64,000 nt of DNA from Rhizobium leguminosarum bv. viciae USDA 2370 (GTDB lineage: Bacteria > Pseudomonadota > Alphaproteobacteria > Rhizobiales > Rhizobiaceae): assembly GCF_002008365.1 (NCBI RefSeq), contig NZ_MRDL01000001.1, positions 62,001-126,000 of the forward strand, in the 5' to 3' direction. Shown here piece after piece: positions 35,297 to 43,451 of this stretch. Under the pieces are notes generated by a model. That model did not search any database. It was not told the DNA's origin and worked only from the letters and a program-made list of their open reading frames with translations. A program made the translations under genes and the position numbers. The stretch's first letter is position 1, and each line of letters starts with the position of its first letter.

Positions 35297-36070
35297 TCAG
35301 AGGCAGGTCGTAATGCCGCCGTCGACATACAGCGTGTGCCCGTTGATGAAAGACGAACCGCGGCCTGACAGGAAAACAGCGGCACCCACCAGTTCCTCGA
35401 CATTGCCCCAGCGTCCGGCTGGCGTCCGCTTTTCGAGCCAGGACGAGAACTCCGGATTGTCGACGAGCGCCTGATTGAGCGGCGTCTTGAAATAGCCCGG
35501 CGCAATCGCGTTGATTTGCAGGCCGTACTTGGCCCAGTCGGCGCACATGCCGCGGGTCAGATTGCGTACCGCGCCCTTGGTCGCAGTGTAGGGAGCAATG
35601 CCGGGGCGCGCCAGTTCGCTTTGAACGGAGGCGATGTTGATGATCTTGCCCTGGCCGCGGGCGATCATGGGCTTGGCCGCTGCCTGGCCGACGTAGAACA
35701 CGCTCGAAATGTTGGTGGTCAGCAGCAGTTCCCATTTGTCCGCCGGAAAATCTTCCAGCGGCGTGCGAAACTGCATGCCGGCATTGTTGATCAGGATGTC
35801 GAGCGGCCCGATATCGGCTTCGATCGCGTCTATGCCTTCTTTGGCAGCATTCTTGCTGGTTACGTCGAAGATCGCCGCATGGGCAGACAGGCCTTGATCC
35901 TTGAGGCTCTCGACCGCACGTTTGACGCTTTCGGGCGTGCGGCCATTGATGATCACCTCGGCGCCATGCTGCGCCAGGCCTTCGGCCAGGGCATAGCCGA
36001 TCCCCTGGCTCGAGCCGGTGATCAGGGCACGCCGTCCGGTAAGATCAAACAAGTTCTTCATGTAAATCAC
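35297..36070 (-). CDS. idnO: SDR oxidoreductase, gluconate 5-dehydrogenase (IdnO)-like
   Basis: A 257-residue short-chain dehydrogenase: LTGRRALITGSSQGIGYALAEGLA (TGxxxGIG cofactor site), NNAGMQFRTPLEDF, catalytic YTATKGAVRNLTRGM (YxxxK near residue 160) and a C-terminal GHTLYVDGGITTCL. These match 5-keto-D-gluconate reductases of the IdnO/Gno type, which interconvert 5-ketogluconate and gluconate. It is first in the unit with gluconokinase and the HIBADH-family gene. An in-frame ATG at 36061 is an alternative start. Confidence 0.85.
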   Translation of the reverse strand: MIYMKNLFDLTGRRALITGSSQGIGYALAEGLAQHGAEVIINGRTPESVKRAVESLKDQGLSAHAAIFDVTSKNAAKEGIDAIEADIGPLDILINNAGMQFRTPLEDFPADKWELLLTTNISSVFYVGQAAAKPMIARGQGKIINIASVQSELARPGIAPYTATKGAVRNLTRGMCADWAKYGLQINAIAPGYFKTPLNQALVDNPEFSSWLEKRTPAGRWGNVEELVGAAVFLSGRGSSFINGHTLYVDGGITTCL

Positions 36071-36147
36071 TCCTCCGGTCTCGCCGCAGGCGACGGCTTC
36101 AACTGCCGCTGACGGTGAAACTCACTTGACATCCCTTTTCCGAATTA

Positions 36148-36165
36148 TATGTTATCGATAACATA
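36148..36165. promoter_or_regulatory. LacI-type operator, copy 2 (divergent promoter region)
   Basis: A perfect 18-bp palindrome, TATGTTATCGATAACATA, lies between the divergent idnO-like and 2-hydroxyacid dehydrogenase genes. Its core is identical to copy 1. It could control both directions. Confidence 0.88.
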
Positions 36166-36196
36166 ATCAACTGTCAAAATGCGGGATGGAAACGGA

Positions 36197-37138
36197 ATGC
36201 CTGAGGTAGAAATCTTGATGGCTGGAGCTTATCCGGAATGGGACATGGTGGATCTGGAGGCGAACTACCGCGTCCATCGCCTGTGGGAAGCGGCAGACCG
36301 GGACGAGCTGATTTCCAGGGTCGGCAAGGATATTCGCGCCATAGCGACCCGAGGCGAACTCGGAGCGTCTGCAGAACTGATGGCGCAATTGCCGAAACTG
36401 GAAATCGTCTCCTGTTACGGCGTCGGCACCGACGCAATCGACTTGTCCTATGCCCGCGCCAACGGCATTCGCGTCACGAATACCCCTGATGTGCTGACCG
36501 AAGATGTCGCCGATATCGCCGTCGGACTGCTGCTTGCCACGGCGAGGCAGGTCCCGCAGGCCGATGTTTTGGTCCGCTCCGGCCAGTGGGGCAGTGTCGC
36601 CATGCCGCTGGTGACGCGCGTCTCGGGCAAGAAAGTGGGGATCGCCGGCATGGGGCGGATCGGCAAGGCGATCGCCAAGAGGGCTGTCGCTTTCGGCTGC
36701 GACATCTCCTATTTCGCCCGCCATGACCACACGGATGTAGCTTACGCCTATGAACCCGACCTGATCGCGCTTGCGGATTGGGCCGACTTTCTGATCGTCA
36801 TCGTCCCCGGTGGGGAGGCGACCATGAAAATCATCAATGCTGAGGTGCTTAAAGCGCTCGGTCCGAACGGCATCTTGATCAATGTTTCGCGCGGGACGAC
36901 CGTCGACGAAGAGGCGCTGATCGCGGCCCTTCAAGACCGCACCATCCAGGCTGCTGGCCTTGATGTCTTCCTGAACGAACCCAGGATCGATGCCCGTTTC
37001 CTGACCCTCCAAAACGTCGTGTTGCAGCCCCATCACGGCTCTGGCACTGTCGAGACCCGCAAGGCCATGGGCCAACTGGTCAGAGACAATCTCGCTGCGC
37101 ATTTTGCAGGCAGCCCGCTTCCAACTCCCGTCGTGTGA
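36197..37138 (+). CDS. D-isomer-specific 2-hydroxyacid dehydrogenase (GhrB/2-ketogluconate reductase-like)
   Basis: A 313-residue NAD(P)-dependent dehydrogenase. The nucleotide site reads KVGIAGMGRIGKAIAKRA. The catalytic residues are in NVSRGTTVDEEAL (Arg), LDVFLNEPRID (Glu) and LQPHHGSGTVETR (His). Proteins of this group reduce glyoxylate, hydroxypyruvate and 2-keto-D-gluconate; the last would feed gluconate to the kinase in this cluster. Starts at 36179 and 36197 are both possible; 36197 (MPEVEIL) was chosen because family proteins start there. Confidence 0.88.
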   Translation: MPEVEILMAGAYPEWDMVDLEANYRVHRLWEAADRDELISRVGKDIRAIATRGELGASAELMAQLPKLEIVSCYGVGTDAIDLSYARANGIRVTNTPDVLTEDVADIAVGLLLATARQVPQADVLVRSGQWGSVAMPLVTRVSGKKVGIAGMGRIGKAIAKRAVAFGCDISYFARHDHTDVAYAYEPDLIALADWADFLIVIVPGGEATMKIINAEVLKALGPNGILINVSRGTTVDEEALIAALQDRTIQAAGLDVFLNEPRIDARFLTLQNVVLQPHHGSGTVETRKAMGQLVRDNLAAHFAGSPLPTPVV

Positions 37139-37148
37139 GGGTCCCGAT

Positions 37149-38180
37149 ATGAAAGCCATCGTCATTCATGCCGCCAAGGATCTGAGGATCGAAGAGCGCG
37201 AGCCGGAGGTTGCGGGCGCCGGGCAGGTGGAGATTGCCATCGAAGCCGGCGGCATCTGCGGTTCCGACCTGCATTATTACAATCACGGCGGTTTCGGCAC
37301 CGTTCGCCTGCGCGAACCGATGATCCTCGGCCATGAGATCGCCGGCACGGTCAAGGCGCTGGGCTCCGGCGTCACCGATCTTGCCGTGGGAGACCGTGTC
37401 GCGGTTTCCCCGAGCCGGCCGTGCAACCATTGCCAATATTGCCTGAAGGGGCAGCAAAACCACTGCCTCAACATGCGGTTTTACGGCAGTGCCATGCCGA
37501 TGCCGCATATTCAGGGTGGCTTTCGCCAGCGGCTGGTGGCGGAGCGCTGGCAATGCCACAAGGTCGCCGATGGCATCTCCATTCACGAGGCCGCCTTTGC
37601 CGAACCCTTTGCGGTGACGTTGCATGCGGCAAACCGCGCCGGATCGCTGCTCGGCAAACGGGTCCTTGTTACGGGTTGCGGCCCGATCGGGATGTTGGCG
37701 ATCGTCGCGGCGCGCGTTCTCGGCGCCCGCGAGATCGTTGCGACCGACGTGACCGACAGCGTTCTGGCAATTGCCCGCACCAGCGGCGCCGATCGAACGA
37801 TCAACGTTGCCACGCATGCTGCCGACCTTGCCGCTTACAGCGCTGACAAGGGATACTTCGATGTCATGTTCGAGGCGTCGGGCAATGAGCGAGCCGTGCG
37901 CGCGGGCCTGGAGACGCTTAAGCCGCGCGCCGTTCTCGTCCAGCTCGGCCTTGGCGGCGATGTCTCTATCCCGCAGAACATGATCGTTGCGAAGGAAATC
38001 GAGATGCGCGGCACATTCCGTTTTCACGAGGAATTTGCGCTCGCCGTCGAACTGATCAACGCGCGTCGCGTCGATCTGAAGCCGCTTCTGACAGGTGTCT
38101 TTGGGATCGAAGAGGCCGTTGCCGCCTTCGAACTGGCAGGCGACCGCAGCAAGTCCATGAAAGTGCAGATCGCCTTTTGA
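37149..38180 (+). CDS. idnD: Zinc-dependent L-idonate 5-dehydrogenase-like protein
   Basis: A 343-residue medium-chain dehydrogenase. Catalytic zinc ligands are in AGGICGSDLHYYNHGG (Cys near 38) and ILGHEIAGTV (His-Glu near 62). A structural zinc site is in SRPCNHCQYCLKGQQNHCLNM. The NAD fold contains VLVTGCGPIGMLAIVAARVLGA. It best resembles L-idonate 5-dehydrogenases, which yield 5-ketogluconate for the IdnO-like enzyme. The ATG at 37149 has GAGGG upstream and lies ten bases after the preceding stop, so the two form an operon. Confidence 0.86.
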   Translation: MKAIVIHAAKDLRIEEREPEVAGAGQVEIAIEAGGICGSDLHYYNHGGFGTVRLREPMILGHEIAGTVKALGSGVTDLAVGDRVAVSPSRPCNHCQYCLKGQQNHCLNMRFYGSAMPMPHIQGGFRQRLVAERWQCHKVADGISIHEAAFAEPFAVTLHAANRAGSLLGKRVLVTGCGPIGMLAIVAARVLGAREIVATDVTDSVLAIARTSGADRTINVATHAADLAAYSADKGYFDVMFEASGNERAVRAGLETLKPRAVLVQLGLGGDVSIPQNMIVAKEIEMRGTFRFHEEFALAVELINARRVDLKPLLTGVFGIEEAVAAFELAGDRSKSMKVQIAF

Positions 38181-38281
38181 CCGGCTGCATAACTCCTTAG
38201 ATCGGAATCGATGTAGGGATAAAATTGCCTTCAAAGTGTTACGGCGCCGCGCATGTGAAAAGACGCGCGGCGCTGCAGTAC

Positions 38282-39358
38282 TCAAGCGGACGGCGCGCCG
38301 TTACGATCCGTGCTTTCGCGCAAGACAACCTTGTAGCCGGTCAATGTGATCTCATCGCCGGTCGAGTTGCCGGTATGGAGGGCATCCAGCAGGCGGGCGG
38401 CCGCCTGACGGCCGATGCCATAACAATCGACATTGATGGTGGTGATGCGCGGATGACAGATGGACGAGATCTCGTAATCGCCGAAACCGGCAATGGCGAT
38501 GTCCCGCGGAACCTTCATTCCCCGGCGCGTGCATTCCATGATGGCGCCGAAGGCGGAAAGGTCGGAGACGCAGAGAACCACTTCCGTGTCTGGCCAGCGC
38601 TCCAGCAGGCTGACGATTGCCTGGCCGCCTTGTTCCATGGTGATAGGCGGGACGCCGAAGGAAATCATCCGTCCCGGCCCCAGGCCGAGTTCTTCAACAG
38701 TTTTCTGGAAACCGCTTCGCCGCTGGCTGCCGCGCGTATCGCGCGCCGTCGTTCCGCCGATATAGCCGAACTTCCGATATCCCTGGCCGGCCAGTGTCCG
38801 CACCAGCAAGGCCATCGCCTCGCCGTTGGAAAAGCCGACGACCTGATTGATCGGATTTTCCGGAAGTTCCCAGGTTTCGACAACGGGAATGCCGGCTTTT
38901 GCAAGCATGCGCCGCGCGCGTGCCGTGTGCGAACCACCGGTCAGGATGATGCCTTCAGGGCGGCGGCGCAGCATCGCCTCGATCAGTTCTTCCTCTTTCT
39001 CCGCCGAATAGTCGGTATAGCCGAGAAGGAGTTGAAGGCCGGTATTCTGCAGCGCATCGGTAATGCCCCGCGCCGTGTCGGAAAAATTCGAATTGTTGAT
39101 CGAGGGCACCAGGGCGGCGATGAAACCGCTCCGCCGCGACGAAAGACTGCCGGCCGACAGATCGAGCACATAGCCGAGCGCGTCGACGGCTTCCATGATA
39201 CGCTTGCGGGTCTCCTCGGAAACGCTCGCATCCTGGCGAAAGGCACGCGAGACGGTCATGGCGGAGACGCCGACATATTTGGCGACCTCCGCCATCGTCA
39301 GCTTTTGAGCGTCTCCCGGCTTGAGACGCTTGTCTTTCGGCTCATCCTCGTTTTTCAC
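38282..39358 (-). CDS. LacI family transcriptional regulator (GntR/IdnR-like)
   Basis: A 358-residue repressor with GTG start. The helix-turn-helix is KLTMAEVAKYVGVSAMTVSRAFRQDASVSEETRKRI (about residues 18-55), followed by a hinge and a periplasmic-binding-like sensor with RRPEGIILTGGSHTARARRML. It ends the metabolic block and faces the lactonase gene. Four operator-like palindromes in the region fit the LacI site type and are its likely targets, including one in its own promoter region. The inducer is probably gluconate or a related sugar acid. Confidence 0.92.
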   Translation of the reverse strand: MKNEDEPKDKRLKPGDAQKLTMAEVAKYVGVSAMTVSRAFRQDASVSEETRKRIMEAVDALGYVLDLSAGSLSSRRSGFIAALVPSINNSNFSDTARGITDALQNTGLQLLLGYTDYSAEKEEELIEAMLRRRPEGIILTGGSHTARARRMLAKAGIPVVETWELPENPINQVVGFSNGEAMALLVRTLAGQGYRKFGYIGGTTARDTRGSQRRSGFQKTVEELGLGPGRMISFGVPPITMEQGGQAIVSLLERWPDTEVVLCVSDLSAFGAIMECTRRGMKVPRDIAIAGFGDYEISSICHPRITTINVDCYGIGRQAAARLLDALHTGNSTGDEITLTGYKVVLRESTDRNGAPSA

Positions 39359-39408
39359 TGGTCTCCGCTTTCACAAAGCTTCCGAGTTGGGCAATTCTAG
39401 ACACGATA

Positions 39409-39424
39409 AAGTTATCGCTATCAT
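39409..39424. promoter_or_regulatory. Degenerate LacI-type operator, copy 3
   Basis: AAGTTATCGCTATCAT matches the perfect operator at 13 of 16 positions. It is 51 bp upstream of the LacI-type start codon, so it may mediate autoregulation. Confidence 0.5.
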
Positions 39425-39545
39425 CGCACAATCGATATTATTGCAGAAATGCACCGTTCCAAAGTCTGAAAACCAAGTTTCTTGGCAGCTTTTCGCAGAG
39501 GTCGGCGGACAGATGTCTATACGAAGCCCTCAAAACACGACAGGA

Positions 39546-39559
39546 TGATATCGATAACA
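39546..39559. promoter_or_regulatory. LacI-type operator, copy 4
   Basis: TGATATCGATAACA matches the central 14 bases of the operator (TGTTATCGATAACA) with one mismatch. It lies 25 bp before the lactonase ATG. Confidence 0.7.
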
Positions 39560-39583
39560 ATTTGAAGGAAACGGAGGAGCATC

Positions 39584-40510
39584 ATGTTCGGGCAAATTGA
39601 CGGTACGGGTTTTGAGGTTCTCGACCCGCGCTTTGAAAGCTGCTTCGTCGGTCACGCTCGCGTCGAGCGGCTTTGGACGGGTGGCCGCTGGCTGGAGGGG
39701 CCGGCCTGGTTTGCCGCCGGGCGCTATCTGGTTTTCTCGGACATCCCCAACAACCGGATGATGCGCTACGACGATACCAGCGGACACACATCGGTATTCC
39801 GCTCTCCCAGCAACAACTCGAATGGCAACACTGTCGACAATCAGGGACGGCTCATCACCTGCGAGCATCTGACGCGCCGTGTCACGCGAACCGAATTCGA
39901 CGGCAGGATCACCGTTCTGGCCGATCGAATTGCAGGCGAGCGGCTCAATTCTCCAAATGACGTCGCCGTCAGGTCCGATGGGACCGTCTGGTTCACCGAT
40001 CCGAGCTACGGCATCCTCCACGACTATGAGGGCGACTACGGCGAGGAGGAAATCGGCGGATGCCACGTCTACCGGCATGATCCGGCAACGGGCACGACCG
40101 ATCAGGTGACGGCCGATTTCGTCAAGCCGAACGGGCTGGCTTTTTCCCCGGATGAGACGGTGCTCTATGTTGCAGATACCGGCGCAACGCACCTGCCCGG
40201 CGGTCCGCGCCATATCAGAAGGCTCGCAGTCTCGAATGAGGGCAGGCTGACCGATCTCGGCGTTTTCGCAGAATGCACCTCAGGTCTGTTTGATGGTTTT
40301 CGCGTGGATCGCAAAGGCAGGATATGGACGAGCGCCGGCGATGGTGTCCACGCCTATGATCCGGATGGAACGCTGCTCGGCAAGATCCATATTCCCGAGG
40401 GCGTCTCCAACGTTACGTTCGGTGGAGAGAAATTGAACCGTCTCTTTATCACCGCGAGCACGTCTCTCTACGCCGTTTATCTCACGGCCAACGGGTCGAG
40501 ACTGGGATAA
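39584..40510 (+). CDS. SMP-30/gluconolactonase family lactonase
   Basis: A 308-residue beta-propeller lactonase. Metal and active-site segments visible are WLEGPAWFAAGRYLVFSDIPNNRMMRYD, NSPNDVAVRSDGTVWFTDPSYG and KPNGLAFSPDETVLYVADTG. It would hydrolyse gluconolactone or a related aldonolactone to the free acid for the kinase/dehydrogenase pathway. The ATG follows GGAGGAG and a copy of the LacI operator lies just upstream, so it belongs to the same regulon as the ABC and idonate genes. Confidence 0.92.
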   Translation: MFGQIDGTGFEVLDPRFESCFVGHARVERLWTGGRWLEGPAWFAAGRYLVFSDIPNNRMMRYDDTSGHTSVFRSPSNNSNGNTVDNQGRLITCEHLTRRVTRTEFDGRITVLADRIAGERLNSPNDVAVRSDGTVWFTDPSYGILHDYEGDYGEEEIGGCHVYRHDPATGTTDQVTADFVKPNGLAFSPDETVLYVADTGATHLPGGPRHIRRLAVSNEGRLTDLGVFAECTSGLFDGFRVDRKGRIWTSAGDGVHAYDPDGTLLGKIHIPEGVSNVTFGGEKLNRLFITASTSLYAVYLTANGSRLG

Positions 40511-40515
40511 CGGAG

Positions 40516-40540
40516 AAAAAGGCCGCCTTCCGGGACGGCC
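40516..40540 (-). terminator. Intrinsic terminator of the sigma/VWA operon
   Basis: On the minus strand a GGCCG/CGGCC stem is followed by five T residues, about 30 bp after the VWA gene stop. It sits between convergent genes, so it may also act on the lactonase transcript. Confidence 0.72.
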
Positions 40541-40569
40541 TCTCGTTTGGTGCAGTTTTTCCTCATGCC

Positions 40570-42705
40570 TCACCGTTGACTGAGGCCGTCCGCCAAACGA
40601 ACGAGGCTGAGGAAATCCGACCTGTAGCCGAAAGTGTCCGCTCCCCGCGATGCCGCGGCGAGATCGGCGATTGCCTGGTAAGAATAGGAATCGACGGCGG
40701 CAATCCGGCTCAGTTTCTGGCCGAAGGCGGCGACGGCCACCGAGAAACGGACATCCTGCGGCGCGGCATCGACGGCGGCGACGGCGTTGCTGTCATTGAC
40801 GGGCGTGGTGACGAGAGCACTCTTATCCTCGCCCGGCCGTTTGTAACGCATCTTGACGAAGGCAAGCTCGCCTTGACGCGCGGTATCGGCGTTCTCGGCC
40901 GGCGCATTGTTGGCCGCGCCATAACGCAGGTCGTCATTCATGACCGCGGGGCTTCCCTTCGGCGTAATTTCGTAAATCGCCGTGACGCTGTGGCCGGAGC
41001 CGATATCGCCGGCATCGACACGATCGTTGTTGAAATCCTCGCGCTTCAGCGCCCGCGTCTCGTAGCCGATCAACCGGTACTCGGCGATCCGTTCCGGGTT
41101 GAACTCAACCTGGAACTTGACGTCGCTGGCGATCGGAAACAGCGTCGATCCGGCTTCTTCGACCAGCGTCTTTTGCGCCTCCGCCAGGGTGTCGATATAG
41201 GCAGCACTGCCGTTGCCGTTCTGCGCCAGCGTCTGCATCAGGGAATCGTTGAGATTGCCCCGCCCAAAGCCGAGAACGGTGAGGAAGATGCCGTCCCTGC
41301 GTCTCTCTTCGATGATCCGCTTCAAATCCTCGTCGCTCGACGGGCCGACATTGAAGTCGCCGTCCGTCGCCAGCATTACGCGGTTGACGCCGTCCTTGAC
41401 GAAGGCCTGTTTGGCAAGATCGTAGGCCGCCTCGATGCCTTCGGCGCCGCCGGTCGAGCCGCCCGGCTCCAGCTTGTCGATCGCCGACAGGATCTTCGAT
41501 TTCTCCGCCACGCGTGTCGGGGACAGCACGGTGCCGGCATTGCCGGCATAGGTGACGATCGAGACGGTATCGTCGGCCTTCAGCCTGTTGACGAGGAGCC
41601 GGAAGGCGCTCTTCAGCAGCGGCAGCTTGTCCGGCTCGTCCATCGAACCCGACACGTCGATCAGGAAGACCAGATTGGCATGCGGCGTGGTCGCCGGCGC
41701 GATGTCATAGCCCTTGATCGCCACATGCATCAATTCCGTGTCGTGGTTCCACGGGGTCGGCATCACAGTCGCCGTCGCCTTGAAAGGCTGGGCGGCATTT
41801 TCAGGACCCGGCCAGTCATAGGGGAAATAATTGATCATCTCCTCAACGCGAACCGATTGCGGATCGGGCATCGCCCCGCCGGTCAACGAGCGGCGGACGA
41901 AGGCATAGGACGCGCTGTCGACATCGGCGGAAAAGGTCGAGACCGGATCCGTCGAGACGCTCTTGATCGGATTGGCCGCGGCATTGGCAAACCGCTCGCG
42001 ATTGGGATTGAGCTGCATCTGCACGCGCCCCTCCGCAGGCGGAGCAGGCGAGGGGGCGATGGCGGCCATCGGTTCGGCCAATTGCTGCTGGGGGGCGATG
42101 CCGGGAGCGGCCGGCGCAGAGCGTTTGGCCGCCCCGAGTGCCGTGGCGGAACCCTCCGATTTGTTCGTGAGGGTGGCGATGTCATTGGCGTCGAATTCGG
42201 ATATCCGCGCGCCGGGTTTCGCGAGGGCCGGTGTCTCCTTGTCCTGCAGCGCTTGCGCGTCAGCGACAGATTGCTCAGCCAAGCTGCCGTTCTCGGCCGG
42301 TGCTTGCGGCGGAAGTTGCGGCGCGGCCTTGACCGATTGATCCGCCGTTGCGACCGGTTGTTTCGACGCTCCGCCTTGCGAAAGGTCGCCGGCGATCTCA
42401 GTCTGGTCGACGATCGGCAATCCGTTGCGGGTCAGCTCGATCGCGAGATAACCGGCGGCCGGAATGACGAGCAGCGTCGCAAGGGCTGAACCGGCGAGGA
42501 ATTTCTTGTTCATGGCAGGGCTCCATATCCAGTTGATGATGGAGCTTTGACGCCAGCCTTTCGCATTTCCTTGGGGCGCCAGCGCATTATTTCCGGCGGT
42601 GTCGAAGGCCTGCATCGCCGCGGCAAGCGCGCGCGCGCGCGCCTCCGGCGTCGCTGCCGGCGGTGTGGAGTGGGAGAGCTTTTCGAGTTCCTTGTCCACG
42701 GTCAT
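40570..42705 (-). CDS. Membrane-anchored von Willebrand factor A domain protein (YfbK-like)
   Basis: A 711-residue protein. A polar N-terminal region of about 65 residues precedes one membrane segment (KKFLAGSALATLLVIPAAGYLAIEL), then a low-complexity Pro/Ala/Gln-rich linker to about residue 240. A YfbK-type N-terminal domain follows, with EEMINYFPYDWPGP. The VWA domain starts with HANLVFLIDVSGSMDEPDKLPLLK, an intact MIDAS DxSGS site. The C-terminal part (about 530-711) is the DUF3520-type domain of YfbK proteins. It overlaps the ECF sigma gene by four bases; the cytoplasmic N-terminus could hold sigma, but no anti-sigma motif is recognised. Confidence 0.88.
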   Translation of the reverse strand: MTVDKELEKLSHSTPPAATPEARARALAAAMQAFDTAGNNALAPQGNAKGWRQSSIINWIWSPAMNKKFLAGSALATLLVIPAAGYLAIELTRNGLPIVDQTEIAGDLSQGGASKQPVATADQSVKAAPQLPPQAPAENGSLAEQSVADAQALQDKETPALAKPGARISEFDANDIATLTNKSEGSATALGAAKRSAPAAPGIAPQQQLAEPMAAIAPSPAPPAEGRVQMQLNPNRERFANAAANPIKSVSTDPVSTFSADVDSASYAFVRRSLTGGAMPDPQSVRVEEMINYFPYDWPGPENAAQPFKATATVMPTPWNHDTELMHVAIKGYDIAPATTPHANLVFLIDVSGSMDEPDKLPLLKSAFRLLVNRLKADDTVSIVTYAGNAGTVLSPTRVAEKSKILSAIDKLEPGGSTGGAEGIEAAYDLAKQAFVKDGVNRVMLATDGDFNVGPSSDEDLKRIIEERRRDGIFLTVLGFGRGNLNDSLMQTLAQNGNGSAAYIDTLAEAQKTLVEEAGSTLFPIASDVKFQVEFNPERIAEYRLIGYETRALKREDFNNDRVDAGDIGSGHSVTAIYEITPKGSPAVMNDDLRYGAANNAPAENADTARQGELAFVKMRYKRPGEDKSALVTTPVNDSNAVAAVDAAPQDVRFSVAVAAFGQKLSRIAAVDSYSYQAIADLAAASRGADTFGYRSDFLSLVRLADGLSQR

Positions 42706-43226
42706 ACCTCTTCCTTCCCAAGCACGGCCTTCAGCCTCTTGCGCGCCTCATGGACCTGCCAGGACACGGTCGCCTCCGAGCAGCCCATGATATCGGCAGC
42801 AGCCGAATGGCTGAGACCTTCGCCGTAAACGAGCAGCACGGCGTCGCATTGCCTCTCCGGCAAGGCGCGCACGGCCGCCCACAATTCGCTCGATATCTCG
42901 TCGTCATTTCCGCCCGGCGCATCCTGCGGTGGTTCGGCTGCGTAAGCGCGGAATGTCTGCTCCTCTCGTGCAAGCTTGCGTCTATGGTCGCGGGCGGCGT
43001 TGAGCGTCAGAGTGTAGAGCCATGTCCTGAAGCGGCTGGCGCCGCGAAAGCTGCGGATGGCCGCGCCGAGCTTGACGCAGACCTCCTGGGCAATGTCGTC
43101 GGCGTCCGTGGAACTGCCCGACCAACGCCACGCCGTCGCATGGACGAAATCATAATGGCGCGAGACCAGTTGCCCGAAGGCCTCCCGGTCGCCGCCCTGC
43201 GCTCGTTCTATGAGCTCCGCGTCCAA
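42702..43226 (-). CDS. ECF-type RNA polymerase sigma factor
   Basis: A 174-residue sigma factor. Region 2 contains QLVSRHYDFVHATAWRWSGSSTDADDIAQEVCVKL (about residues 18-55), and region 4 contains ALPERQCDAVLLVYGEGLSHSAAADIMGCSEATVSWQVHEARKRLK (about 115-165). The start is a TTG at 43226 with GGTGCGGA upstream. It is followed by, and overlaps, the VWA membrane protein gene, which may be its regulator. Target promoters are unknown. Confidence 0.92.
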   Translation of the reverse strand: MDAELIERAQGGDREAFGQLVSRHYDFVHATAWRWSGSSTDADDIAQEVCVKLGAAIRSFRGASRFRTWLYTLTLNAARDHRRKLAREEQTFRAYAAEPPQDAPGGNDDEISSELWAAVRALPERQCDAVLLVYGEGLSHSAAADIMGCSEATVSWQVHEARKRLKAVLGKEEV

Positions 43227-43451
43227 TTCCGCACCTACCCCATGCTGCCAAGCAAGATGCTATTTCCAGATTGAGACGTTTCTCGGATGGCTTTCCTTGG
43301 GTCGATGGCCAAAAAATTATCGGGAATTTTGAGTTGGCGCGACATTCACGGGTCGCGACCAGACAGGTTGTTCACGCCACGTAGGCGCATGATGAGGACA
43401 GAGTCGGCCAGGGACATGACCTGTCACGTCCCAAATCGCGAAAGGACCTCC

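Noticed and set aside
35287..35505. Extended N-terminus of the gluconokinase
   Set aside because: The extension lies in another frame of the SDR gene, is arginine/serine-rich and does not resemble the kinase family. The conserved fold starts at 35283-35286.
40576..42489. A 637-codon open frame on the plus strand
   Set aside because: It is antisense to the VWA-domain gene and has no recognisable domain; an antisense shadow in high-GC DNA.
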